64,000 bases of DNA from Bosea sp. 29B. GTDB lineage: Bacteria > Pseudomonadota > Alphaproteobacteria > Rhizobiales > Beijerinckiaceae. A model generated the notes under the pieces. The model did no database searches. It saw only the letters and a program-made list of their open reading frames with translations, and was not told the DNA's origin. The DNA lies in contig NZ_LR733817.1 in assembly GCF_902506165.1 (NCBI RefSeq), positions 2,263,408-2,327,407 of the forward strand, in the 5' to 3' direction. Made by a program: the position numbers and the translations under genes. Within the stretch, counting starts at the first letter, position 1. The number at the start of each line of letters is the position of its first letter. Below, in pieces: positions 25,757-33,758 of the stretch.

Positions 25757-26737
25757 GTGCCTTCAAATAAGATTATTCCCTTTCGGTGCCCGCACCCCGA
25801 ATGCGGCAACTTGCAAGAGACCGCAGATCGGACGGGTCTGGTTTGCGACAGGGGGCATGTCTATTCCTACGCGCCCGGCACGAAGATTCCTGTTTTTGCC
25901 GATGCCCCCGCGGGGAGCAGTGAATACTCGATCGTTGACGCGGCGGAGGTTCACGACAACGCTCTTCGGTGGTTGTTCGCGACCTTCTGTACGGATGAGG
26001 ACACGCTACGAGAGAACCTAATCTCGCGTCTCGGCCTCGTCTCGGGACAGTCGCTGCTCGTAACAGGTGCGGGCGCGGGAAACGACCTCCCCTACATCGC
26101 CAAAAAGATGGAGGGTCGCGGGACGATTCACGCCCAAGATATCGCCAGTCAGATGCTGCTCGCCGGCGCGTCGCGCCATAGTGATGCTTTGTCCGCCATC
26201 GGCATCGACATCCGCTTCTCGGTCTGCGACGCGACTCAGCTTCCGTACGGAGATCGAGTTTTCGATGCTGCTTATCACTATGGCGGCATCAATTTGTTCT
26301 CGAGCATCGGGCAAGGAATTGCCGAGATGAATCGGGTTGTGAAGCCCGGCGGCAAGATCGTAATATCGGACGAAGGCTTAGCGCCCTGGTTGCTGAACAG
26401 CGAGATCGGCAAGCAGCTTGTCGCCAATAACCAGCTTTACGCCTGTCAGGCGCCGATCGCGTTGTTGCCGGAAACAGCCCGCGATGTGAAGCTGTCCTTC
26501 GAGCTCCACAACTGCTTTTACGTCATCGAGTTCAGCGTCGGTGATGGGCCGTTGCCGATCAACATCGACGTGCCTCATGTCGGGCGCAGGGGCGGCAGCA
26601 TTCGAAAGAGATATGCGGGTCGGCTAGAAGGAATCGATCCCGCATTGAAGGAGGCCGTGTACGCCGAGGCGGAGCGGGTCGGCGAAAGCCGAGTTGATTT
26701 CCTGGAAAAGGCCCTGCGAGCCGCCCTGAGGACATAG
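25757..26737 (+). CDS. methyltransferase with N-terminal zinc ribbon
   Basis: In this 326-aa protein residues 11-34 form a likely zinc site (CPHPEC followed by CDRGH), reminiscent of the ribbon before the RlmA-type methyltransferase domain. The SAM fold follows: LVTGAGAGNDLPYIAKKM (motif I), HAQDIASQML (acidic loop), FSVCDATQLPYGDRVFDAAYH and VVKPGGKIVISDEG. The C-terminal part (about 215-326) is not recognised. In this cluster it probably methylates a small molecule or sugar rather than rRNA. GTG at 25757 starts 12 nt after the previous stop; the next gene starts 2 nt after its stop. Confidence 0.78.
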   Translation: MPSNKIIPFRCPHPECGNLQETADRTGLVCDRGHVYSYAPGTKIPVFADAPAGSSEYSIVDAAEVHDNALRWLFATFCTDEDTLRENLISRLGLVSGQSLLVTGAGAGNDLPYIAKKMEGRGTIHAQDIASQMLLAGASRHSDALSAIGIDIRFSVCDATQLPYGDRVFDAAYHYGGINLFSSIGQGIAEMNRVVKPGGKIVISDEGLAPWLLNSEIGKQLVANNQLYACQAPIALLPETARDVKLSFELHNCFYVIEFSVGDGPLPINIDVPHVGRRGGSIRKRYAGRLEGIDPALKEAVYAEAERVGESRVDFLEKALRAALRT

Positions 26738-26739
26738 AA

Positions 26740-27693
26740 ATGCATCCATTACTGAAGCCTATTGAAACCGGGCGCCCGTACAGGTGGCGGAAGACTGGTC
26801 GCATCTTCGAACCCAATCTTGCAGGATTCAGCCACGGCTCGCTTCCGTGCGCCGTGCATTACGACGGCGATCGTTTCGTCATTTTCTTCACCTGTCGCGA
26901 TGCCGAGCAACGCTCCCAGGGGTTCATGTCCTATGCCACTCTCGCAAACGGGCAGATGGAGCTGATCGGTGCACCGAAACTCGTTATGACCCATGGGGCT
27001 CCCGCGAGATTCGATTGCGACGGCGCCATCGGCGTTTGTATCGTCACACACGGCGGACGGCACTATCTCTACTATGTAGGCTGGCAGAATCTCCCTGATG
27101 GCTTGTGGAAATGCGATACGGGCCGCGCAATACTGGATTTGGACCATCTGACTTGTGAGAAGGAGTTCGTGGGTCCGGTGCTGGGCCGCGATAAGGTCAA
27201 TCCGCTTTTCGCCGCCGCCACCGCCATGTATGTAGAGGGTAACCACTGGCGCACTTGGTACAATTCGGGCATCAGCTGGACCAAGACAGATAACGGGTGG
27301 CTGCATCACTACGGCATTCACCACGCGCATTCCGCTAATGGCGTGGATTGGACATGCGATCCTGGCCTCGTACTTCCTTTCAAGGATGAATATGAGTACG
27401 CCTTCGGGCGCCCCACGGTGATGCGCCAAGGTGGGGTCTATTCGATGTGGTTCGCTCACAGAGCCTCTAAGGATATTGCGACGTATCGCATCGGTTTCGC
27501 CTATTCGCATGATGGCTTCGCCTGGAATCGGCGCGACGATCTCTCCGGGATCGACGTTGCGGACGAGGGATGGGATAGCGAGATGATTTGCTACCCCTAC
27601 GTTTTCGAGCACAAGGGCGAGTATTATATGCTTTACAATGGTAACGGCTATGGCAAGACCGGCTTCGGCCTTGCTGTTCTAGATGCTGCGTAA
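26740..27693 (+). CDS. GH43/GH130-like five-bladed beta-propeller protein
   Basis: This 317-aa protein has the repeating W/Y-rich strand pattern of glycosidase beta-propellers. Examples are FFTCRDAEQRSQGFMSYATL, HYLYYVGWQNLPDGLW, WRTWYNSGISW, YSMWFAHRA with YRIGFAYSHDGFAWNR, and YYMLYNGNG. Such proteins in sugar clusters are often annotated as glycosylases or phosphorylases. There is no signal peptide, so it acts in the cytoplasm, perhaps trimming or rearranging a sugar intermediate. Candidate acidic residues occur in the strands, but the catalytic set cannot be assigned from sequence alone. Confidence 0.6.
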   Translation: MHPLLKPIETGRPYRWRKTGRIFEPNLAGFSHGSLPCAVHYDGDRFVIFFTCRDAEQRSQGFMSYATLANGQMELIGAPKLVMTHGAPARFDCDGAIGVCIVTHGGRHYLYYVGWQNLPDGLWKCDTGRAILDLDHLTCEKEFVGPVLGRDKVNPLFAAATAMYVEGNHWRTWYNSGISWTKTDNGWLHHYGIHHAHSANGVDWTCDPGLVLPFKDEYEYAFGRPTVMRQGGVYSMWFAHRASKDIATYRIGFAYSHDGFAWNRRDDLSGIDVADEGWDSEMICYPYVFEHKGEYYMLYNGNGYGKTGFGLAVLDAA

Positions 27694-27716
27694 GTTATCG
27701 GAGGCACATCGGCGCC

Positions 27717-28388
27717 ATGAGACGCATCGTTCTAGCAGGCAATGCCGTAACCGCTGAGATACTCTACTCCTACTTGGCGAATGACGCGCGATACAGCGTT
27801 GCAGGATTTACCGTCGACGACGACTATGTCGACAAGGGCTCTTCATTTCCCTTAGCGACTGTCGGCCTTTCCGAACTGTCCGGGCGCTTCGCGCCGGGCG
27901 AGCATCGCATCGTTATGGCTATGGGCTATAGTGGCGTGAATGCACATCGGCGCTCGATGTTCGAGCGTCTGAAAGGCATGGGATACGCGATCGAGACCTA
28001 CATCCATCCGAGCGCCATGATCCACACCTCTCATCCGATTGGCGAGGGAAGTGTTGTGCTGCCGGGCGTACTCGTCGAACCGGAGGTCCGCGTCGGCATC
28101 GACACCATATTATGGGGTAATGTGACGCTCGCCCATCATGCGACGGTAGGCGACCATGCTTGGATCGCTTCTGGGGCCGTTGTTTCAGGAAAGGCCCGAA
28201 TTGGGGACCAGTGCTTCATTGGCGTGAACGCGACCATCGTCAACGCTGTGACGCTGGGCGATAATGTGATCGTAGGCGGCGGTGCATTGATCACCAAGGA
28301 CGTCAAGCCATCTACCGTTCATCTGGCTCGCTCGGCCGAGCAGATCCGTTTCAACGCACAAGACTACGCCAAGCATTTCGGGGTTTGA
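27717..28388 (+). CDS. PglD/NeuD-type sugar O- or N-acetyltransferase
   Basis: This 223-aa protein has an N-terminal Rossmann-like UDP-sugar domain (MRRIVLAGNAVTAEILYSYL) and a C-terminal left-handed beta-helix of hexapeptide repeats (IGEGSVVLPGVLVEPEVRVG through RIGDQCFIGVNATIVNAVTLG and DNVIVGGGALITKDV). The His in HHATVGDHAWIA occupies the usual catalytic-base position. Relatives acetylate amino sugars for bacillosamine or sialic acid pathways. It implies that the cluster product contains an acylated amino sugar. Confidence 0.82.
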   Translation: MRRIVLAGNAVTAEILYSYLANDARYSVAGFTVDDDYVDKGSSFPLATVGLSELSGRFAPGEHRIVMAMGYSGVNAHRRSMFERLKGMGYAIETYIHPSAMIHTSHPIGEGSVVLPGVLVEPEVRVGIDTILWGNVTLAHHATVGDHAWIASGAVVSGKARIGDQCFIGVNATIVNAVTLGDNVIVGGGALITKDVKPSTVHLARSAEQIRFNAQDYAKHFGV

Positions 28389-28389
28389 G

Positions 28390-28629
28390 ATGAATAAGCG
28401 ACTGCGGCAGGTGTTGTCGGAGGTGCTCGGGCTGCGCGCCAGCGAGCTCTCATTCGAGATGTCTAAGGCTGACATAGCAAGTTGGGACTCACTCAAGCAG
28501 ATGGACCTCATCATGTCGCTCGAGCGAGAATATGACATCGAGCTGGAGTTGGACGATATTGTTCGTATGAGCTCGCTCAAGAATATCGCGGCGGTCCTGA
28601 CCGAGAAGGGGATCGACGTTGCAGATTGA
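28390..28629 (+). CDS. acyl carrier protein
   Basis: This 79-aa four-helix carrier has the phosphopantetheine attachment Ser34 in ASWDSLKQMDLIMSLER and the helix-III acidic face YDIELELDDIVRMSSLKNI. It is not the fatty-acid AcpP (no DSLDTVELVM) and resembles carriers of polysaccharide and flagellin-modification loci. It should carry the amino acid activated by the adenylation enzyme at 23368, or an acyl group reduced by the next gene. It starts 1 nt after the acetyltransferase stop and overlaps the SDR gene by 11 nt. Confidence 0.88.
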   Translation: MNKRLRQVLSEVLGLRASELSFEMSKADIASWDSLKQMDLIMSLEREYDIELELDDIVRMSSLKNIAAVLTEKGIDVAD

Positions 28630-29359
28630 AGGCAAGGTCGCATTGGTCACCGGCGGCGCCAAAGGACTGGGGCTTGCCATTGCCTCCCATTTGCTGACGC
28701 GGGGTGCGGTGGTAATTGCTGCCGATGTCGACCAGGAAGCCTTGACGACCCTCCCGGAAGGTATTGAGCCTGCTGAAGTCAACATTACTGATTCTAGAGC
28801 AGTAAATGCGCTGGTAGATCGGATTGTTACTCGGCACGGTCGGATCGATGTATTGGTCAACAATGCAGGAGCGATTCATTCCGAGCCCATGATCAATATC
28901 ATGCGCCCTGATCAGATGATGCACGATCTTGGCCGGTTTCGCCGCTGTATTTCTGCCAATCTTGAGTCCGTTTTCATCGTGACCGCTGCCGTCGTTGAAC
29001 ATATGGCGCGTCGGCGCCTGCGTGGTTCGATCGTAAATATCAGTTCCATCAGCGCCCGCGGTAACGAAGGGCAGACGGCGTATTCAGCTGCGAAAGCGGG
29101 CGTCAACGCGATGACGGTGACCTGGTCCAAAGAGTTCGGGCGTTTCGGTATCCGGTGTAACGCCGTGGCGCCAGGCTTCATCGACACACCTTCGACCCGG
29201 GCCGCCCTGTCCGCAACGAACATCAAACACATCGAGTCCAATACGCCGCTGCGCCGGCTGGGCACGGCGGAGGATGTGGCTCGGGCGGTCGCGAGCCTGA
29301 TCGACAACGATTTTGTCAATGGCACCATCTTGGACGTCAACGGCGGCTTGGTGATATGA
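28619..29359 (+). CDS. SDR-family oxidoreductase (FabG-like)
   Basis: This 246-aa short-chain dehydrogenase/reductase has the cofactor motif TGGAKGLGLAIA (11-22), NNAG near residue 81, the catalytic Ser in VNISSISARG (about 142), and YSAAK (Tyr154, Lys158). The C-terminal VNGTILDVNGGLVI is typical of 3-oxoacyl-ACP reductases and sugar dehydrogenases. It starts with TTG at 28619, supported by AAGGGG 8 nt upstream. The 11-nt overlap with the ACP gene implies coupled translation, so an ACP-bound substrate is plausible. Confidence 0.85.
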   Translation: MQIEGKVALVTGGAKGLGLAIASHLLTRGAVVIAADVDQEALTTLPEGIEPAEVNITDSRAVNALVDRIVTRHGRIDVLVNNAGAIHSEPMINIMRPDQMMHDLGRFRRCISANLESVFIVTAAVVEHMARRRLRGSIVNISSISARGNEGQTAYSAAKAGVNAMTVTWSKEFGRFGIRCNAVAPGFIDTPSTRAALSATNIKHIESNTPLRRLGTAEDVARAVASLIDNDFVNGTILDVNGGLVI

Positions 29360-30135
29360 GAATGATACGTTTGGAGGCCGATAAATTTGATCGAGTATTG
29401 CCACAATACCTGAGCGAGACAGCTTTCTTTCCGTTGATCGCGGCTGTCCTTAATCGTAGCCAGGACGGTGCAGTTTGGGTGGATGAACCAGCGAAGCCGC
29501 GGCAAGTTTATGTCGAACATTCCTTTGGCTTCGCACAGATATTCGGCGAGCCGGTGTCGACGTTTGAGTCTGGCCTCGAGTCCTATTTGTCCGAGCGCCG
29601 AGATTTCACTGTCGAGAAGGTGCGTTTGTATGGACCGCAGGCGCCGGCTTTCCTCCGGACGCCAGCGTTCTCAGCTTACTGCTCAGAACGCCAGAGATTT
29701 ACGCTGGCACGAGATGCGCCACGCGGTGTCCTGCCGTTGGAAATGTTGAAATCGTCACCCGCCGTTGCCGCAGATGTCGATGAAATCCAGGCACGCTTTG
29801 GAGTCGTTGCGCGGTTCTGGCGCTCCGCTGATGACTTCGTGCGCTTTTCGCAGGCCTGCGTCATCCGCGAGGCAGGAGCAATTGCTGCAGTTTGTTATGC
29901 AGCTGCGATTGGCGGCGAGAAGGCCGAGATCGACGTCGTGACGGATCCTCATTTTCGACGGCGAGGGTTGGCGCACCAGGCCGTCGCCGGTTTCGCAGCA
30001 TCATGCTTCGCGTCGAGGCTTGAGCCGGTGTGGGACTGTTTTACCAACAACATTCCTTCTGTGAGAACTGCGCTTTCCCTCGGCTTCAGCCCGAAAAATG
30101 CGCCCTATGCCTTCTTCACCATCCCCAGAGCTTGA
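29356..30135 (+). CDS. GNAT-family N-acyltransferase
   Basis: In this 259-aa protein the C-terminal half carries the acyl-CoA-binding pattern IDVVTDPHFRRRGLAHQAVA (R/Q-x-x-G-x-G/A-like, about 194-213) preceded by the beta-bulge strand GAIAAVCYAAAIGG. The N-terminal about 120 residues are unrecognised. It starts with ATG overlapping the SDR stop (ATGA). With a carrier protein next door it could move an acyl or aminoacyl group from ACP or CoA onto an amine; this is inference. Confidence 0.7.
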   Translation: MRMIRLEADKFDRVLPQYLSETAFFPLIAAVLNRSQDGAVWVDEPAKPRQVYVEHSFGFAQIFGEPVSTFESGLESYLSERRDFTVEKVRLYGPQAPAFLRTPAFSAYCSERQRFTLARDAPRGVLPLEMLKSSPAVAADVDEIQARFGVVARFWRSADDFVRFSQACVIREAGAIAAVCYAAAIGGEKAEIDVVTDPHFRRRGLAHQAVAGFAASCFASRLEPVWDCFTNNIPSVRTALSLGFSPKNAPYAFFTIPRA

Positions 30136-30282
30136 CTACCGGATCCTGGCCGTTCTGCTCTCGCGCCCATCCGCAACGAAGCTGATTGTCCGGTGATTTC
30201 ACGGCAGGCTTACGATAGGTCCTGGTGCTAGATTGCCGAGTATTTTACTGATCTGGCTGCCTTCCTGTAGACGAGACTATAA

Positions 30283-31827
30283 ATGCCCCAGCCACTAGAG
30301 GCCGATATTCTGACGCTGACCAGCCTCGGAGGCGACGCGGTCCGTGACCGCTATGAGGAATTCGCAAGCTGCCTTGTCCGAATTTTGGAAGTCAATCCAG
30401 TCAGCATTAATGATATAGATAAGTATAAGGCCGCCATTAGTCACGGTTTTTCCTATTATTATTGGAAGTGGGATCCGCGGTCGGTAAGTCTCTACAAAGT
30501 AACAACGGCTGCGATCGCTCGTTGGGAAGCGGACGCTGGGCCGAGCATCGACGTAATGTGTGAGCTGGTCGATTTCGTCTTCTTTCTTGTCTGGTGCTCC
30601 GAAGAGTCCAATATCAGGCAAAGTGAACGCCTGCTTGAGCCTCTACGCGTCGCGTCAACAAAATTCGCCAAGAGTGCCCCGCGACGTAATCTACCGCGGC
30701 CGGCGCGCAAAGGGCCATACCGCGTTGCGTGGCTCGGCATGTATGTCCAGAGCGACAATCCGATGAGCACGGCACTGCATCAGATTGCGCCTGCGCTGCT
30801 CGCCTCCGGTCATCAACTCGATGTCTACGCGTGGCGCTTCTGTGATGACGCATTCCGCTCCAATCTGGAGGCAATGGGCGCTCGCGTTCACGAGCTCGCT
30901 CAATCCACCCCGTTGGAAACGATTTTGGCGATTGAGGCGCGGTCGCTGCAGGATCAACCCGATATCGCTATTTCCGACATGAACAATGGCATACCGACGG
31001 CCCTGTTTTCCCGCAGGCTCGCACCGGTCCAGATATTCCTTCAGGCTGGCATGCCGGCTTGGCCGGTGCAGCACCTCGATGCCGTGTTCAACAGTTTCGG
31101 CTTTGATCCGCAGAAGGCTGGTTGGGGTGATGCCCAAATGCTGCGGACAAACGCTCCGTGGGACGGTGCGGCACTTGATCCGGCGGTGGCCGAAACCGAA
31201 ATTGCAGCAGAGCGTGCCCTTTTGCCATGCGGTACGAGGCTCATCGGTAGCTATGGCCGTTTCTCCAAGATCACGTTACCTTATCTGGAGGCGGCCGAGA
31301 AAATTCTCCTGCGCTGCCCGGATGTTGGTTTCGTCCTGGGCGGAACGGGTGACGCCGCCCACATCAGGTCGTTTATCACCAACAGCGCTGCCGGTTCGCG
31401 AATTACGGTGGAGGAGCGTTATGTCTCCGGTCATGTCTGGGGGCATATTCTCGAGCTTATGCTTGACACCTGGCCTGTGACCGCCGGCATTGCCGCCCGC
31501 GAAATGTTGGCGAAGTCCAAGCCGGTTGTAACGCTCCACAGCGAGGAAATGCCTGCTATGGACCTGCAGCGTGACCCTGCTTTGGTCGCTAGGACGTGGG
31601 AGGGCTTTGTGGACATGGCGGTACACCTGCTGCAGAACAATGAGGCCTATGGCAAAGCATCCGTGCGGGCTGGGGCACTTGTCCGGCGCTTGAGCGAGAT
31701 CCGCACGTTTGAGCACGAGCTGGATGAGGACATAGAGCGCACCGTCCAGTGCGTACGCTCAAAGCGTTCCTTTATCGGAAGGCTGAATTCGATGGTTAAC
31801 GGCGTGGCGAGCTACAAGAGAAAGTAA
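30283..31827 (+). CDS. SPINDLY/O-GlcNAc transferase-like glycosyltransferase
   Basis: This 514-aa protein has a GT-B fold. Its C-terminal half reads SYGRFSKITLPYLEAAEKIL, then CPDVGFVLGGTGDAAHI, and HILELMLDTWPVTAGIAAREM, and contains the nucleotide-sugar region PVVTLHSEEMPAMDL. This order (RxxKI, donor-loop Asp/Trp, nucleotide contact) resembles GT41 and HMW1C-type cytosolic protein glycosyltransferases. The N-terminal about 150 residues are helical and may bind the acceptor; no TPR repeats are evident. There is no signal peptide or membrane anchor. It begins 147 bp after the GNAT and abuts the next methyltransferase without a gap. Confidence 0.65.
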   Translation: MPQPLEADILTLTSLGGDAVRDRYEEFASCLVRILEVNPVSINDIDKYKAAISHGFSYYYWKWDPRSVSLYKVTTAAIARWEADAGPSIDVMCELVDFVFFLVWCSEESNIRQSERLLEPLRVASTKFAKSAPRRNLPRPARKGPYRVAWLGMYVQSDNPMSTALHQIAPALLASGHQLDVYAWRFCDDAFRSNLEAMGARVHELAQSTPLETILAIEARSLQDQPDIAISDMNNGIPTALFSRRLAPVQIFLQAGMPAWPVQHLDAVFNSFGFDPQKAGWGDAQMLRTNAPWDGAALDPAVAETEIAAERALLPCGTRLIGSYGRFSKITLPYLEAAEKILLRCPDVGFVLGGTGDAAHIRSFITNSAAGSRITVEERYVSGHVWGHILELMLDTWPVTAGIAAREMLAKSKPVVTLHSEEMPAMDLQRDPALVARTWEGFVDMAVHLLQNNEAYGKASVRAGALVRRLSEIRTFEHELDEDIERTVQCVRSKRSFIGRLNSMVNGVASYKRK

Positions 31828-32901
31828 ATGGTTGGCGAGATGGCATCCATTGATCGCCGCATGCTCTTTGACGCGGGACTCATTCCTGGAATGCGGGAAC
31901 GCTTGGCGGACGGCTACGCCCGGTTTCGGACAGCGCAGGCGCACGCTATCGCAGTGGCGGCACCGCCGGAGGTTGGCGGCCAACTAGGCGATTATCGTGT
32001 GCGTGACTGTCCTTGCTGCGGCGCGACCGCGCCCGAGGAAGCAGTGTTGCGCAACCACGGAATCGATATCGTGACATGCCGCGTATGCGATTTGACCTAT
32101 TCTAAGCAAGTTATGGATGAACGCGCAGACGCGGCGCGCTATCAGGCCTCCGACCTCGATATAGAGTCCATGCGGCTGCGTTGTTCGGGTCCCTATCTCG
32201 AGCTGGAAAGCGCGCGCGCCCAGTATTACCTGGATTGCCTGGAGCAATGGTCGCCGAGCATCGGTACACTCCTCGATATTGGCTGCGGGACAGGGACCAC
32301 TCTGGTCGAAGCAAAGGCGCGGGGATGGAAAGTGCTGGGCTTGGAACCGGGCAACGCTCCTGTCGAGGTGGCGCGTGAACGGTTGGGCGAGGGTTCTGGT
32401 CACTCTGTTATTCAGGGCTATTTTCCCAAAGATCTGCCTGCGGACCGGCCGTTATTCGATGCCATTTCGATTCTGGATGTGCTTGAGCACTTCGTCGATC
32501 CGATCGCCTTCTTGCAATTGATCAGGCGCCATCTCTTGCCGAGTGGACGGTTATTCGTGCAAGTGCCGAACTGGGACAGTCTGCTTGTTCAACTTGAAGG
32601 CACAGCCAGTTCGGTGATCTGCACGGGACACTGGAGCTATTTTAACCCGATGACATTGCCAGACTTGCTGGCCCGGGCCGGGTTCGACACCCTTCATGTC
32701 GAAACTGTGGTCAGTGAGATCGATCGGATCGCTGCGTTTTCGGACGAAGCCAAGAGCTCAGCGGTTGGAAGGCTGAGGCCGGCCGAAGGCAAGATCGCGT
32801 GGCCGGATGACAATGGCCCCCAAAGCGCAGCGCTGCTACATCGACTGGGTCTGGGCTACAAGCTGATAGGCGTTTTTGCACCGTCGACGCAGCGCGGGTA
32901 G
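31828..32901 (+). CDS. SAM-dependent methyltransferase with N-terminal zinc-binding segment
   Basis: This 357-aa protein has a cysteine cluster DCPCCGATAPEE...VTCRVCDLTYS (about 60-90), likely zinc-binding as in sugar C-methyltransferases and Methyltransf_23 proteins. It is followed by motif I LLDIGCGTGTTLVEAKARGW, LGLEPGNAPVE, ISILDVLEHFVDP and LPSGRLFVQVPNW. Its ATG is directly adjacent to the glycosyltransferase stop. The TAG stop (32899-32901) lies 2 nt from the end of the degraded IS at 32904, so the original C terminus may have been altered by that insertion. Confidence 0.82.
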   Translation: MVGEMASIDRRMLFDAGLIPGMRERLADGYARFRTAQAHAIAVAAPPEVGGQLGDYRVRDCPCCGATAPEEAVLRNHGIDIVTCRVCDLTYSKQVMDERADAARYQASDLDIESMRLRCSGPYLELESARAQYYLDCLEQWSPSIGTLLDIGCGTGTTLVEAKARGWKVLGLEPGNAPVEVARERLGEGSGHSVIQGYFPKDLPADRPLFDAISILDVLEHFVDPIAFLQLIRRHLLPSGRLFVQVPNWDSLLVQLEGTASSVICTGHWSYFNPMTLPDLLARAGFDTLHVETVVSEIDRIAAFSDEAKSSAVGRLRPAEGKIAWPDDNGPQSAALLHRLGLGYKLIGVFAPSTQRG

Positions 32902-32903
32902 CT

Positions 32904-33478
32904 GTGACGTTGTCCCCAGTTTTTATCCAGCGCGGAGTTCGCTCGGGCAGTAAGTTGTGGCCTGTTGGCCGGGGTGGATGACGGGATCTGGTGCGGAGCC
33001 GTTGGTATAGCGCAGCGGCAGATCTTGTCGTGGGTGGAAGGTGGCGGCGAAGGCAGACGGTGTCTGCCAGCCAAGCCCGGAGTGAGGCCGGGATCCGTTA
33101 TAGTCGGACCTCCATGCGCTCAGGGCGGCTCTGGCCTGGCCGAGCGTCGAGAACAGCGTCTCATTGAGAAGTTCATCGCGGAGGCGCCCATTGAAGCTCT
33201 CGATGAAGGCATTCTGCATCGGCTTGCCCGGCGCGATGTAGTGCCATGCGACCCGAGCCGCATCAGCCCAGGTGAGGATGGCATTCGAGGTGAACTCGCT
33301 GCCGTTATCGCTGACGATCATCTGAGGCCGGCCCCGCTCAGCCATGAGGCGATCCGGCTCTCGCGCGACCCGCAAGCCGGAGAGCGAGGTGTCGGCCAGC
33401 AGAGCGAGGCATTCGCGGGTGCAGTCGTCCACGACGGTGAGGATGCGGAAGCGCCGCTCGTCGGTGAACTGATTGATC
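32904..33478 (-). mobile_element. truncated IS3-family element (right-end remnant)
   Basis: This minus-strand remnant keeps one terminus, TGTGACGTTGTCCCCAGTTT at 32904-32923, related to but different from the ends of the intact IS at 21565. It also keeps the catalytic 3' part of orfB. The N-terminal half of orfB and all of orfA are missing or scrambled. A second, internally deleted IS abuts it at 33479. Confidence 0.8.
32923..33478 (-). pseudogene. 5'-truncated IS3 OrfB transposase
   Basis: The frame begins inside the rve domain ([17 protein letters not shown]) and runs through [32 protein letters not shown] and [17 protein letters not shown], ending [12 protein letters not shown]. The second and third acidic catalytic residues are present. 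The first Asp (WSLDF region) and the whole N-terminal DNA-binding part are lost at the junction with the neighbouring IS remnant. It is therefore inactive. Confidence 0.85.
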
Positions 33479-33758
33479 CGAGCCCATTTTCTGGATCGTC
33501 GGAGGCTGGAGTTTCCGGCCTTTGATCACGGCGGCGGGCTGGGTGTCCCGCCGGGATTTTGCAGCAGGATCGGTGGCTTGTTGCCGATGACCCCGTGCGG
33601 CCGATCCTCGTTGTAGTAGCTGAGCCAAGCCTCCATCAGGATGAACGCCTTCTGGGCGTCCGAGAACTTCGAATCCTTCATCGTCTTCCGCTCCTCCCAG
33701 CCCAAGGGAAACGACACGGAAAACTCTAGCCCAAAGCGATCCAGTTTTAAGGGCTCAG
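33479..33758 (-). mobile_element. internally deleted IS3-family element, about 280 bp
   Basis: Both ends are retained: CGAGCCCATTTTCTGGATCG at 33479-33498, and on the other strand TGAGCCC-TTAAAA-CTGGATCG ending at 33758. GATC flanks it on both sides (33475-33478 and 33759-33762), a candidate 4-bp target duplication. Between the ends only the start of orfA and the end of orfB remain, so it is a non-autonomous, MITE-like derivative. It appears to be inserted in or next to the older IS remnant at 32904-33478. Confidence 0.65.
33526..33717 (-). pseudogene. OrfA-OrfB fusion left by an internal deletion
   Basis: This 63-codon frame reads MKDSKFSDAQKAFIL, the classic N terminus of an IS3-family OrfA. 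It then passes directly into EAWLSYYNEDRPHGVIGNKP and PILLQNPGGTPSPPP, the C terminus of an IS3-family OrfB. More than 300 codons are missing at the junction. It is not a functional transposase. Confidence 0.75.

Noticed and set aside
33338..33628. A 96-codon minus-strand frame spanning the IS junction
   Set aside because: It is out of frame with both transposase remnants and has no motif.
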